The notes: a model not told the origin generated them from the letters alone. Numbered from the stretch's first letter, positions 32,267 to 41,328 are shown. The stretch: DNA of 64,000 nucleotides from 2-02-FULL-55-14 sp964473365 (GCA_964473365.1 CAYYOV010000014.1:1-64000), one strand, 5' to 3'. Program-made: numbers and translations.

Positions 32267-33034
32267 TTACCTCGGCTTCATCGAGAACGCCGCCATCTTT
32301 CGGGCCAGGATCCGGGGGAAGGCGCCAATGAACCATCCGTTCAGCTTGTTGAACCATCCGGGGACCACGACCGCCCGTCCCCGCATCATCCCGTCCCACG
32401 CGGCCTCGGCCACCGGACGGCTCTCCATCGATAGATAGCGATCCAGGATCGACCGGCCTGTATTGGCGGTTGCCTGGAATCCCGTCGCAGTCGCACCAGG
32501 GCAGGCTGCGGTGACCGTCACACCTGTGCCCCGCAATTCCTCGTGCAGTGCCTCGCTCAGCGAGAGGATGTATGCCTTCGTGGCAGCATAGACCCCGAAT
32601 GTTGGGGCGGGTTGGAATGCAGCCGTCGAAGCGAAGTTGAGGATCCTTCCCGAGCGTCGAGCGACCATCCCCGACAGGACCACGTGGGTCAACTCGCTGA
32701 GCGAGACAATATTCACCTGCAGCATCGAGGCGTACAGGCCCCACGGTTGCGAGGCGAAGGGGGCGTAGTTACCGAAGCCGGCGCAATTCACGAGAATGTC
32801 GATCGGACCGATCGATTGGGTCTTCCGAAATACCTCGGCGGCACTGCCTGGACGGCTGAGGTCTGTCGGGAGCACGTGGGCCCGTCCGCCGGTCTCGCGG
32901 AGCTCGGCAGCGAGGGAATTCAGTTTGTCAGTGGTGCGTGCCACCAGCACGACGTCGTAGCCGTGGCGTACAGCGATGTGGGCCAGGTCGCGGCCCAGGC
33001 CGGAAGAGGCGCCTGTGATGAGAGCGAGAGGCAT
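32267..33034 (-). CDS. Short-chain dehydrogenase/reductase
   Basis: 255 residues of classical SDR type: NAD(P)-binding ITGASSGLGRDLA (residues 6-18), LVNCAGFGNYAPF, the catalytic Ser within LNFASTAAF and Y-A-A-T-K in FGVYAATKAYILS. ACPGATATGF follows. Basic Arg after the first strand (VARTT) suggests NADP(H). Members of this branch (DltE/YqjQ-like) act on acyl or steroid-like carbonyls; the substrate is unknown. Its 5' side is the 17-unit heptamer tract at 33045. Confidence 0.9.
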   Translation of the reverse strand: MPLALITGASSGLGRDLAHIAVRHGYDVVLVARTTDKLNSLAAELRETGGRAHVLPTDLSRPGSAAEVFRKTQSIGPIDILVNCAGFGNYAPFASQPWGLYASMLQVNIVSLSELTHVVLSGMVARRSGRILNFASTAAFQPAPTFGVYAATKAYILSLSEALHEELRGTGVTVTAACPGATATGFQATANTGRSILDRYLSMESRPVAEAAWDGMMRGRAVVVPGWFNKLNGWFIGAFPRILARKMAAFSMKPR

Positions 33035-33044
33035 GGGGGAGAGG

Positions 33045-33163
33045 AAAGATGAAAGATAGAAGATGGAAGATGGAAGATGGAAGATTGAAGATGAAAGATG
33101 GAAGATTGAAGATGAAAGATGAAAGATGAAAGAGTGAAGATGTAAGATGTGAGAATGAAGACG
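33045..33163 (+). repeat. Tandem heptamer repeat, about 17 units of RAAGATG
   Basis: Seventeen 7-base units, mostly gaagatg or aaagatg with a few gaagatt, taagatg and aaagagt variants, starting 11 bases upstream of the SDR start. On the SDR's strand it is a TTTCATC/CTTCATC tract. The strand composition is extreme (almost no C on +). The rest of 33035-33303 holds no gene I recognise. Confidence 0.9.
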
Positions 33164-33303
33164 AAAAAGAGATTGATCGCAGATCGATCGTGTAGATGGA
33201 GAAATGCAGGGTAGGACAGGAGGAGCGATGACAAAGAAAGGCGGTGGAGCGTAGGTCCTGACGAGGGAAGCGGGTTCGATGGGAAGGGGGCAGCGCGACC
33301 GAT

Positions 33304-35001
33304 CTATGCCGGATCCCGTTTGATCACCAGTAGTGTCACGTCGTCCCGCATCGGCACGGGTCCAGCAAAATCGTGGATCTTCTTCTCGATCGCATCGGCC
33401 ATCGCGACCGAATCGAGGTGACGGTTCTCCACGACGAACGCCTCAAGCCGCTTTTCGCCAAAGAGTTCGTTGTTCTCGTTGGCTGCTTCCGTGACGCCAT
33501 CCGAAAAGACCACGACAAGGTCGCCGGGCTCCAGTTCGATGACATCCTCCTCGAAGAACAGGTCGTCAAGGATGCCGAGAACGGTCCCGCCGGCACTCAG
33601 TCGACGTACTGTGCCGTCGGGCTTTACGACGATCGGGTTCTCATGCCCCGCATTCGTGAAGACCATCCAGTGACGCTCGATATCCAGGATGCTGTAGAAC
33701 AACGTGACGAACTTACCCTCTGCAATGCTTTGGCGAAGGAGCTTGTTCGTCCGGTGCATGATGCGGCGCGGCGTCGGTCCCACCATCCATTGACTGCGCA
33801 GAATGGCCTGGATGTTGGCCATGAGCAGTGCCGCCGACAATCCCTTGCCCGTCACGTCGCCCAAGCACAGTGCAGTGCGGCGTTCGTTCATCGGGATGAA
33901 GTCGAAGTAGTCGCCTCCGACCCATTGCGCCGGCTTTGTCCGCCCGGTGATGTCGTAGCCCGGGATCCGGGGAGCTTCGTGCGGCAGGAGGCTCATCTGC
34001 ACGTTCCGCGCGGCGTTCAGCTCCTTCTCCATGGCGATGCTCTGCCGCTCGAGCGCATACAGCCGGGCATTCTCGAGCGCGATCGCGCCATGGACCGACA
34101 ACGAAAGGATAAGGTCCAGGTCCTCTTTCGTGAAAAGCCCATCCCGCTTGTTGATGAGCTGAAGGACGCCGATGGTCCGATCGTCCTTGTTCCGGATCGG
34201 CACGCAGAGGATCGTCCGGGTGCGGTAGCCCGTCTTCGTATCAAAATCCGGGTTGAACCGGGGGTCCAGGTACGCGTCGTCGATGACGAGCGGCTCACCT
34301 GTCGAGCCGACATATCCGGCGATACCGCGTCCGAGCGGCAATCGGATCTCGACCAGGTCCGAGCCCTGAAGCACCTTCGACCAGAGTTCTTTCTTTGCCT
34401 CGTCGACCACATACACGGTTCCACCGTCGGCGTCGACGATGTCGCGTGCGGTGTCAAGGATGATCTCCAGCAGGCGGTCGAGATGCAGCGTAGAATTGAC
34501 GATGCGTGAAGCCTCGGAAAGGCGCCGCAATTTCTCGATCTCGAGCGAATGCTGGTCGCCAATGCGCTCCAATTGGCGGACAAAGTGCTGGCTCAAGCCG
34601 CGCAGCCGGACGCTCAGCACCTGAGCCAGACGCTGGGCGACCTCCGGCGACGACGCGATCAACGCCTCGAAGTCAGCCTTCGGCAACTCAGCGGTCACCG
34701 TCTCGTCGAGGGCGATCGCCGTCGACATCCGCGGACGCCCGTCGAGGAGCTCCGACTCACCGAAGAAATCGCCGGCATGGAGCAACGAGAGCAAGATCTC
34801 TCCGCCAGCTGAGGTTCGCTTGCTCACCCACACCCGCCCCGAGAGGATGAGGAACAAGGCTTCATGCGGGTCATCGACACCGAGGATCGTGGAACCCTTG
34901 GCCCACTCGCGGCGGATGAGCGATGGACGCACCTGTTCGAAATCCTCGTCGCTGAGGGTTTCGAAGAACAGGTTCAGTCGGGTGGGATCAGGTGTCGACA
35001 T
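33304..35001 (-). CDS. cNMP-binding, GAF and SpoIIE/RsbU-type PP2C phosphatase
   Basis: ATG 35001 (MSTPDPTRLN), 565 residues. Domains: cyclic-nucleotide-binding fold at about 10-125 (ILSGRVWVSK, LLHAGDFFGESELLDGRPR), a coiled linker, GAF domain at about 165-320 (LLEIILDTARDIVDADGG, GVLQLINKRDG), then SpoIIE-type phosphatase at about 350-562 (WVGGDYFDF, LGDVTGKGLSAALLMA, VVVFSDGVTEAAN, RDDVTLLVIKR) with its metal-binding Asp residues. It would dephosphorylate an anti-sigma-factor antagonist in a partner-switching pathway under control of the sensory domains. No partner gene is near; the STAS-like gene at 14955 is far. Confidence 0.92.
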   Translation of the reverse strand: MSTPDPTRLNLFFETLSDEDFEQVRPSLIRREWAKGSTILGVDDPHEALFLILSGRVWVSKRTSAGGEILLSLLHAGDFFGESELLDGRPRMSTAIALDETVTAELPKADFEALIASSPEVAQRLAQVLSVRLRGLSQHFVRQLERIGDQHSLEIEKLRRLSEASRIVNSTLHLDRLLEIILDTARDIVDADGGTVYVVDEAKKELWSKVLQGSDLVEIRLPLGRGIAGYVGSTGEPLVIDDAYLDPRFNPDFDTKTGYRTRTILCVPIRNKDDRTIGVLQLINKRDGLFTKEDLDLILSLSVHGAIALENARLYALERQSIAMEKELNAARNVQMSLLPHEAPRIPGYDITGRTKPAQWVGGDYFDFIPMNERRTALCLGDVTGKGLSAALLMANIQAILRSQWMVGPTPRRIMHRTNKLLRQSIAEGKFVTLFYSILDIERHWMVFTNAGHENPIVVKPDGTVRRLSAGGTVLGILDDLFFEEDVIELEPGDLVVVFSDGVTEAANENNELFGEKRLEAFVVENRHLDSVAMADAIEKKIHDFAGPVPMRDDVTLLVIKRDPA

Positions 35002-35081
35002 GGATCGCAACAATGATCAGAACTGGGTAGCGAGGCGTCAGAGGTAGGCGCGGTTTTGGGTGAACGTCACCGGCAGGTCGG

Positions 35082-35957
35082 TCATTCCTGCTCGTCCTGA
35101 CGGGCGGAGAGGGGTGCGCGCATCTTCCTTCGCCACACGAGAAAACCGGTGATCGCTCCGGCGATCGCAAGCCCGGCGCCGAACTCCCCGATGAGATAGG
35201 CCGTCGGACCTGTGTCCACGGTTATGACGTCGAAGAATCCCTGGATGAATGCGTTGTGGCTGGCGTGCAGAAATGCGCCCGTCCATAGACTGCCCGAAGC
35301 CAGCCGGAGCCACGTGAACGGGAAGCTGATGCCGACCACCATGATGAAGAACATCGACGCTGAATACCACGAGGGCGTCGCGCCGGTATACTCGAGCAGG
35401 AAGATCGCAGGAAAATGCCAGAGCGCCCAGACCGTTCCGGTGACAAGCGTGGCCTTCGTCGGACCAAGAGCCGCGGCGAGCCGGGGGACAAGATAGCCCC
35501 GCCACCCGATTTCTTCCCCCGTGGCAGACAGACAGCTCTGCAGGAATCCGATGGTTCCCACCACGCCAAGCCAGACAACGACAGAGGTACCCGCAGGCAG
35601 CGCGCTCGCGATGCCGATCGATTGCAGGGCTCGCGCAATCCTGGCCGTGTCGGGCACGGACCCGAGTCCCGTGAGCCACACCGATCCGTATGCCACTCCC
35701 GCGTACGCCAGCGGCAACAGATAGGCGATCGCTTGGAACTTCGTCTTCCCCCATCCCCAACCCAGTCCGCGCAGTGACCGATGTTCGACGAACTGCAGGA
35801 TCATGCCGGCGAGCCCCGGGCACCACATCACGGCAAGCACCCACAGTCCACCGTCGACGCGCATGCTCCCGGCTGACAGCATGACGCTGTATGGCACGGC
35901 GCTGAACACGAGCGTGAGAACCAGGAACATCGATGATTGTCGTCCCGGATGCTTCAT
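35082..35957 (-). CDS. CPBP-family intramembrane glutamic protease
   Basis: 291 residues with about eight membrane spans. The active-site set of the CAAX/CPBP (Abi) family is present: EEIGWRGYLVPRL (EExxxR), WALWHFPAIF and FLHASHNAF. Such proteins process prenylated or signal peptides or give bacteriocin immunity; substrates here are unknown. Single gene. Confidence 0.9.
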   Translation of the reverse strand: MKHPGRQSSMFLVLTLVFSAVPYSVMLSAGSMRVDGGLWVLAVMWCPGLAGMILQFVEHRSLRGLGWGWGKTKFQAIAYLLPLAYAGVAYGSVWLTGLGSVPDTARIARALQSIGIASALPAGTSVVVWLGVVGTIGFLQSCLSATGEEIGWRGYLVPRLAAALGPTKATLVTGTVWALWHFPAIFLLEYTGATPSWYSASMFFIMVVGISFPFTWLRLASGSLWTGAFLHASHNAFIQGFFDVITVDTGPTAYLIGEFGAGLAIAGAITGFLVWRRKMRAPLSARQDEQE

Positions 35958-36080
35958 CGAGCGAGCGGCGAGATCAACGCGTGTACGGAAATCAAGGTTG
36001 CCATTGCGTGGAGCCGACCGACGGATAAACTTGGGCAGGAAAGTGTGCGGAAGGACCGATCCGGAATCGCCGATGAACGG

Positions 36081-36626
36081 TCAGAAGAAACGCACCTGGC
36101 ATTTTTTGCAGCGTTTGCCCGGCCAGGGAGAGATGCCCATGTATGACCCGCAGTTGGCGCATCTCCACATGACACGGTCGATGAGCACCATGCTCAGTAC
36201 CATCAGGCCGATCAAACCGAAACTGATCGCGGGTCCGTTGATCTTATAGTTGGGGCCGAGTACGTATGCCGTCAAAGCTGTGGCGATGAAGAAGACAGAA
36301 CGGAACAAGAAGTTGCCAAGCATGTTCTGCTTGGGCTTGGGGGCCGTTTTCTGGAGTTTCGGCGTGTAGCGGTTTCCGCCGAACTGACCTCCCGGCTTGA
36401 CGGGCACTCCTGGGATGCGCCCCGGAGGCGCCGGCGTCGGACCCGTGGGACGACCTGTCGGTACTGAAGCAGGGGACCCCGGCGGACGGACAGCAGGACG
36501 AGGCGGAACGCCCGGCGGCCGAGGTGGGATCCCCGCGGGACGCGGCGGTACTCCTGCGGGACGCGGTGGCGTCATCCCTGGAGGACGGGGCGGTCCGGGA
36601 GGACGTTGTGGAGGAGGAAAGCCCAT
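36081..36626 (-). CDS. Pro-rich membrane protein with C-terminal zinc ribbon
   Basis: 181 residues. Residues 1-90 are a low-complexity Pro/Gly/Arg stretch (PPRPAGVPPRPAGIPPRPPG style), followed by KLQKTAPKPKQNML, two membrane spans and the zinc ribbon WRCANCGSYMGISPWPGKRCKKC. The ribbon and its membrane lead-in closely resemble the end of the neighbouring 36806-37363 product, so the two are paralogues. Function unknown. Its gene is the last of the group begun by the ECF sigma factor gene, separated by 179 bases. Confidence 0.65.
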   Translation of the reverse strand: MGFPPPQRPPGPPRPPGMTPPRPAGVPPRPAGIPPRPPGVPPRPAVRPPGSPASVPTGRPTGPTPAPPGRIPGVPVKPGGQFGGNRYTPKLQKTAPKPKQNMLGNFLFRSVFFIATALTAYVLGPNYKINGPAISFGLIGLMVLSMVLIDRVMWRCANCGSYMGISPWPGKRCKKCQVRFF

Positions 36627-36805
36627 GAATGAACAAAGATTAGCAATCGCACGGCCAGAAGCAAGGAAAGGAAGAAGGGCTCCAGGTCCATTGAGGGGAA
36701 ATGGATCGCGCGGCCCCGGAGAACGCGCCTTGCGACGTGTCCTCGTAGGAGCGAGCGGGGGTTACGAGTTCGTAATGGTCTTCCGGTGGAACGGAATGCA
36801 AATGA

Positions 36806-37363
36806 TCAGAGAAGCTTTCCACCACACTTCGTACACGATCGACCTGGCCAAAGAGTGCGTTTAAGGTAGCCGCCGCAATGCGGACATCTCCACCAACGCC
36901 ACTCACCCCATCCACCCACAGCCATGAAGACGAGGGTCACGGCCCAGAATAGCATCGGATTGTGGTCCATTTCAGGGCCCCAGAAGGCGAAGATCGCAAC
37001 GAGCGCCGCGCCGAAGAGGAACCGCAGAACAAGGAGGCCACCGACCCTGCGTTCGGGATTGGCGACCGCGACCGGTGTGGCGGCGCCGTCTGCGCGGTCG
37101 TGCCCAAAGAGGTGCGTTCCGCACGACTCGCAAAAGTCGGGCATGACAGAGTTGCCCGGGTATCGGTTGCAGGTCGGGCATCGCCACCATGCAGCGGTCA
37201 CGACGGCGTACAGGGTTGTTGCTGAAGCAAAGATGATGAGGCTGAGGTCGAGCTCCAGGCGGTTTGCCAGGAGGAGCAGGTTCGAGGTCAGGGCGATCGC
37301 GAGGAACGCGAGCCGGGCGGCAAAGATTCGGCGAAAGCGGGAAGGGAGCGGTGCGGCGGACAT
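36806..37363 (-). CDS. Membrane protein with two zinc ribbons
   Basis: 185 residues: two N-terminal membrane spans, a first ribbon WRCPTCNRYPGNSVMPDFCESCGTHLF (parts CPTCNRYPG and CESCGTHLF), a linker, two more spans, and a second ribbon WRCPHCGGYLKRTLWPGRSCTKCGG. The repeat suggests an internal duplication of a two-span-plus-ribbon unit. Function unknown. The start is 10 bases after the anti-sigma gene stop, so it is probably a member or target of the sigma-factor operon. Confidence 0.7.
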   Translation of the reverse strand: MSAAPLPSRFRRIFAARLAFLAIALTSNLLLLANRLELDLSLIIFASATTLYAVVTAAWWRCPTCNRYPGNSVMPDFCESCGTHLFGHDRADGAATPVAVANPERRVGGLLVLRFLFGAALVAIFAFWGPEMDHNPMLFWAVTLVFMAVGGWGEWRWWRCPHCGGYLKRTLWPGRSCTKCGGKLL

Positions 37364-37373
37364 GGTGTCCGTC

Positions 37374-37610
37374 CTACTTCAGGTTCAGAATGGCCATCAG
37401 TTTGCGGTGAGCCTTTGGTGACAGGTGCGGCGTCGGCTCGACACGGTAGAGGTGTACGGTCTTCTTGACGCTGTCAAGGTAGGCGTAGCAGTTCGGGCAG
37501 TCGTGGATGTGCTTCCGGATCTCCCGGCATCGCGGCGAGTCGAGCTGACTGTCGAGGTTGTCGCAGATGTGCTTCGCGACTTCGTCACATTTGACCAGGC
37601 GTTTCTTCAT
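37374..37610 (-). CDS. Zinc-finger anti-sigma factor
   Basis: 78 residues, ATG overlapping the sigma-factor stop (ATGA). It contains HIHDCPNC (HxxxCxxC) preceded by a His in KHICDNL, the zinc-binding anti-sigma (ZAS) signature. There is no membrane span, so it is a soluble, probably redox- or zinc-sensitive anti-sigma factor that holds the partner ECF sigma factor. The coupling gives matched production. Confidence 0.85.
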   Translation of the reverse strand: MKKRLVKCDEVAKHICDNLDSQLDSPRCREIRKHIHDCPNCYAYLDSVKKTVHLYRVEPTPHLSPKAHRKLMAILNLK

Positions 37611-38227
37611 GCTCTCATGTATCCGTGCAATTCTTCCCGGAGAAATGCCCGGGCCCGATGCAACCGTGATTTGACCGCCGGTACGCTGAGCCCCAGGATC
37701 TTCGAGGTCTCCGCCGCGGACCGTTCTTCAACATCGCGAAGGACGAACACCGAACGGTAGTCCGGCGGGAGCTTGGCGATGGCTTCGTCGAGATGCATCC
37801 TGGTCTCCCGCTTCAACACTCCATCGAGGGGCGTCTCGCGCCACGACGGGATCGTCTGGCGCACGTGTCCGTCTTCGTCGTGTGGAGGATTGTTCGTGAA
37901 GCCTTCGGGTGCATCGATGCTGACGGAGGCCCTGGCCAGTTTCGACCTCCGCATCTTCATGAGACAGTTGTTCGTCACCACCCGGTACAGCCACGTCGAG
38001 AATTTCGACCGGCGGTCGAACTGGTGCAGCTTTCGAAAGACGTTGACGAACGTGTCCTGGAAGACCTCTTCCGCCGCCTCCTGGTCGCGACAGAGCTTGA
38101 AGGCATACCGATACACGAGATCCTCGTACCGATTGACGAGCGTGGTAAATGCCCGCTGATCGCCCCGTTGTGCCGCGGCAAGAAGCTCAGATTCCTCGTT
38201 CGAGTCGTATGTCGCGGACGCCTTCAT
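37607..38227 (-). CDS. ECF RNA polymerase sigma factor
   Basis: ATG 38227 (MKASATYDSNEESELL), 206 residues; the open frame runs to 38500, but those residues are not protein-like. Region 2 is at about 20-85 (DLVYRYAFKLCRDQEAAEEVFQDTF, here seen as YRYAFKLCRDQEAAEEVFQD; FSTWLYRVVTNNCLMKMRR), and region 4 at about 150-200 (KLPPDYRSVFVLRDVEERSAAE, LGLSVPAVKSRLHRARAFL). It directs polymerase to a stress regulon; the target promoters cannot be named here. The downstream anti-sigma gene overlaps it. Confidence 0.93.
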   Translation of the reverse strand: MKASATYDSNEESELLAAAQRGDQRAFTTLVNRYEDLVYRYAFKLCRDQEAAEEVFQDTFVNVFRKLHQFDRRSKFSTWLYRVVTNNCLMKMRRSKLARASVSIDAPEGFTNNPPHDEDGHVRQTIPSWRETPLDGVLKRETRMHLDEAIAKLPPDYRSVFVLRDVEERSAAETSKILGLSVPAVKSRLHRARAFLREELHGYMRA

Positions 38228-38678
38228 TCGTTTGATGTTGCCAGAATAAAGAAGGATTCGGGGAAATGCCAGATTGTCCGCGGAACTGCCTATCCGAGCC
38301 GATATCCGCATGGGCCGAGGCGAGCGAGGAGGCAGAGGCAGCCGAACGAATCGAAGACCAGGAGTGCGATAGGTGGCCCATGGAACCGTCACTGCAGCGG
38401 ATCTTCGCGACCTTCGTGTCTGATGGACGAGAAAGTTCTTCAGCGACCTTTCTGCGCAATGATCCGGGACGGTGGGTCTGGCGGCGACAGCCAACATCAA
38501 GTTGGTGAACCGGTCAGCTGATCCGTCTCGCGCACCTTCCTGATTCTCGAAAACAGTTGCTTGCCTCTAGCAAACATGAGACGCGCGGTACGGACTTCGG
38601 CAAATTCCAGCCCTAATCGTCTTTTCGGCCTGGCATATAACTTGTCATTTATAGGTGTAGGTATTCGGAGTGATTCCT
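38228..38678. other. 451-base divergent intergenic region (sigma factor / MerR operon)
   Basis: No gene recognised; short open frames in it are unlike proteins. It must carry the divergent promoters. The last 60 bases before the MerR gene are A/T-rich (TATAACTTG, CATTTATAGG), and GGAG at 38667-38670 is the MerR ribosome site. An imperfect dyad TTGCT / AGCAA around 38555-38570 is too short to rate. Confidence 0.4.
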
Positions 38679-39143
38679 ATGGAAACTGGCCAAGACCGCA
38701 AGAAACCTCTCTATTCCATAGGGACGGTTGCGCGCATCCTCAATGTGGCTGTCCAGACGTTGCGGATGTACGAACGCGAAGGACTGATCGTCCCCTCAAA
38801 GTCGCCCGGCAACCAGCGCCTCTACTCAGAGGCCGATGTCGAGCGTCTTCGCTGCATCCGTCGCGCCATTACGGAAGACAAGATCGGCATCGAGGGGCTT
38901 CGCCGCCTGCATTCGCTGATCCCGTGCTGGGACATCATCAAGTGTTCCCAGACAGACCGGCGCAATTGCTCCGCCTTCCGCGGTCACGAAGGGGGATGTT
39001 GGACACATCTGCATACCCGTAATGTCTGCGCTTCGCGCGACTGCCGCGTGTGCCCGGTGTACGAGCTTGCGGTCGACTGCGGTGATATCAAAGAGACCAT
39101 CATCATGGCTTCGAAAGCATATGACGACCCTGTCACGGCGTAA
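38679..39143 (+). CDS. MerR-family regulator with Cys-rich C-terminal domain
   Basis: ATG 38679 with GGAG 8 bases upstream; 154 residues. The MerR winged helix covers about 10-80 (YSIGTVARILNVAVQTLRMYEREGLI, here in parts SIGTVARILNV and TLRMYEREGL). Instead of a long coiled coil, it carries nine Cys in all (59, 83, 89, 97, 107, 117, 122, 125, 134), eight of them in the C-terminal 55 residues, starting PCWDIIKC and ending SRDCRVCPVYELAVDC. This looks like a metal or iron-sulfur binding module (CW-type) and suggests a redox or sulfur sensor. It overlaps the molybdoenzyme gene by 23 bases and most likely controls the psr-like operon. Confidence 0.85.
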   Translation: METGQDRKKPLYSIGTVARILNVAVQTLRMYEREGLIVPSKSPGNQRLYSEADVERLRCIRRAITEDKIGIEGLRRLHSLIPCWDIIKCSQTDRRNCSAFRGHEGGCWTHLHTRNVCASRDCRVCPVYELAVDCGDIKETIIMASKAYDDPVTA

Positions 39144-41328
39144 GTTCCTGAAGATCTCCGGCGCCACTGTCGCAGCCGCCTCGGCGGTCGCTGCTGCCGG
39201 AACCTCCATCTCTTCGTCACTGCGCTCATCGGGCGCCGCCAAGGGCGACCGGTCTGTGGCGACGTTCTGCGACATCTGTTTCTGGAAGTGCGGGGCGATC
39301 GCCCACGTCCGGGATGGAACGCTCTGGAAAGTGGAAGGCAATCCGCTCGACCCGCTGAGTCAGGGCCGTCTGTGTCCGCGGGGTACGGGCGGCGTGGGCG
39401 CGTCCTTCGACACCGACCGGTTGCGCGCTCCGCTGATCCGGCGCCAGGACCGTGGAGAGGATGAATGGGTGGAGGTGACCTGGGATGAGGCCATGACGTA
39501 CATCGCCGGGAAGATGCAGAAGATCAAGGCGTCGTACGGGCCAGAGTCGATCGCCCTGTTCAGCCATGGCATCGGCGGCAACTTCTTCAAGCACACCATC
39601 AAAGCATTCGGCTCGCCGAACATCACGGCGCCGTCGTTCGCCCAGTGCCGCGGACCGCGCGACGTCGGGTTCCGACTGACGTTCGGCGAAGATGTCTCCT
39701 CGCCTGAGCGCACCGATATTCGCAACGCACAGTGTCTCGTCCTCATCGGATCGCACCTGGGCGAGAACATGCACAACACGCAAGTACAGGAATTTGCCGA
39801 TGCGGTGGGCGACGGCGCGAGCGTCATCGTCGTCGATCCCCGGTATTCGATCGCCGCGAGCAAGGCGAAGTACTACCTTCCGATCAAGCCCGGGACCGAC
39901 CTGGCCCTGCTACTGGCGTGGATGCATGTCATCGTGAACGAGAAGTTGTACGACGCGGAGTACGTGAAGCAATATGGGTTCGGGTTCGAACCGTTCGCCG
40001 CATCGCTCGCATCGTACACGCCCGAGTGGGCCTATCCGGAGACCGGTATCGATCCGGAGCTCATTCGTGCAACGGCGCGCGAGATGGCCCGCTATCGGCC
40101 GGCCACGCTGATCCATCCGGGCCGGCACGCAACATGGTATGGCGACGACGCTCAACGCAGCCGCGCCATTGCGTTGCTGAACGCGCTCATGGGCTCGTGG
40201 GGTCGAAAGGGGGGCTTCTACACGCCGCAGTCCATGGATGTTCCGGCGTACCCCACGCCGGCATATCCCACCCCGTCGAAACCCAAGGTCGACAACCCCG
40301 GACACAAGTACCCGTTCGCGCACGAAACGATCACGACCGGGATCCGCGAAGCGACGATCACAGGCAAGCCGTATCCGATCAAAGGGTGGTTCGTGTACGC
40401 TACCAACCTGCTCCATGCCCTTCCGAACGAAGAGGAGACGATCCGGGCGATGCAGAACCTGGACCTCCTCGTCGTCGTCGACGTGATCCCGAGCGAGATC
40501 GCCGGATGGGCCGACGTGGTCCTTCCCGAGTCGATCTACCTGGAGCGGCATGACGACCTGAACGTCGAGTGGTTCCGCGATCCGTTCGTCGCCGTCCGGC
40601 AACCGGTCGTTGAATCGCCGAACGACCAAAAGCCGAACTGGTGGATGGCGAAGACGCTGGCGGAAAAGCTGGGCCTGGGCGCGTACTATCCGTGGAAGGA
40701 CATCGAAGAATATCTCTCGCATCGCGTCACGGCCGCCGGCCTGTCGTGGGATGAACTGCAGCAGAAGGGGATCATCCGCGGTCCGAAACAGCCGATCTAC
40801 TTTGACGAAGGCGTGCCTGCAGAATTCCCCACGCCATCGGGGAAGATCGAGTTCTTCTCGCTCCAACTGCAAACGGCGGGCTTCGATCCTGTGCCGGTCT
40901 ACCAGAGACCGAAGTCGGGACCGCCGGGGAGCTTCCGCCTCCTGTACGGCCGATCGCCCGTGCATTCGTTCAGCAGAACGCAGAGCAATCCGGTCCTGAT
41001 GGACATGATGGACGAGAATATGGTGTGGGTCAACGCCGACGTCGCATCGCGCAACGGCTGGAAGACGGGAGACTGGGTCGTGCTCCGTAATCAGGACAAC
41101 GTCGTCAGCAATCGGATCAAAGTGCTCGCAACCGAGCGGATCCGGCCCGAGTGTGTCTACATGGTCCACGGCTTTGGCCATACATCCAAGCGACTGCGGA
41201 GAGCATTGGGCCGTGGCGCGAGCGATGCACAGCTGGTGACCCGATATACGGTGGACCCGTTGATGGGAGGGACGGGGATGAATGTGAATTTCGTGACCAT
41301 CGAGACGGCGGAGGTGGACCGTGGCTAG
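39121..41328 (+). CDS. PsrA/PhsA-like molybdopterin oxidoreductase, catalytic subunit
   Basis: ATG 39121 starts a Tat signal (TLSRRKFLKISGAT), so the 735-residue enzyme is exported folded. A [4Fe-4S] site is formed by C50, C53, C57 and C85 (CDICFWKC ... GRLCPRG), and C176 in SFAQCRGPRD is the likely molybdenum ligand. The later body has the bis-MGD binding segments of the DMSO-reductase superfamily (LIGSHLGENMHN, VVDPRYSIAASKAKYYLPIKPG in part, FPTPSGKIEFFS). With the iron-sulfur and NrfD-type subunits that follow, it resembles polysulfide/thiosulfate reductase; the rhodanese and YeeE/YedE neighbours support sulfur substrates. Arsenate or tetrathionate types cannot be excluded. Confidence 0.85.
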   Translation: MTTLSRRKFLKISGATVAAASAVAAAGTSISSSLRSSGAAKGDRSVATFCDICFWKCGAIAHVRDGTLWKVEGNPLDPLSQGRLCPRGTGGVGASFDTDRLRAPLIRRQDRGEDEWVEVTWDEAMTYIAGKMQKIKASYGPESIALFSHGIGGNFFKHTIKAFGSPNITAPSFAQCRGPRDVGFRLTFGEDVSSPERTDIRNAQCLVLIGSHLGENMHNTQVQEFADAVGDGASVIVVDPRYSIAASKAKYYLPIKPGTDLALLLAWMHVIVNEKLYDAEYVKQYGFGFEPFAASLASYTPEWAYPETGIDPELIRATAREMARYRPATLIHPGRHATWYGDDAQRSRAIALLNALMGSWGRKGGFYTPQSMDVPAYPTPAYPTPSKPKVDNPGHKYPFAHETITTGIREATITGKPYPIKGWFVYATNLLHALPNEEETIRAMQNLDLLVVVDVIPSEIAGWADVVLPESIYLERHDDLNVEWFRDPFVAVRQPVVESPNDQKPNWWMAKTLAEKLGLGAYYPWKDIEEYLSHRVTAAGLSWDELQQKGIIRGPKQPIYFDEGVPAEFPTPSGKIEFFSLQLQTAGFDPVPVYQRPKSGPPGSFRLLYGRSPVHSFSRTQSNPVLMDMMDENMVWVNADVASRNGWKTGDWVVLRNQDNVVSNRIKVLATERIRPECVYMVHGFGHTSKRLRRALGRGASDAQLVTRYTVDPLMGGTGMNVNFVTIETAEVDRG

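Noticed and set aside
33045..33163. CRISPR array
   Set aside because: Units are 7 bases without spacers, and no cas genes are near.
32920..33234. Minus-strand frame rich in SSIFHLQ repeats
   Set aside because: It is only the translation of the heptamer tract plus the SDR region in another frame.
38228..38500. N-terminal extension of the ECF sigma factor
   Set aside because: Residues before MKASATYDS lack sigma-factor character, and region 2 already begins at the expected distance from ATG 38227.
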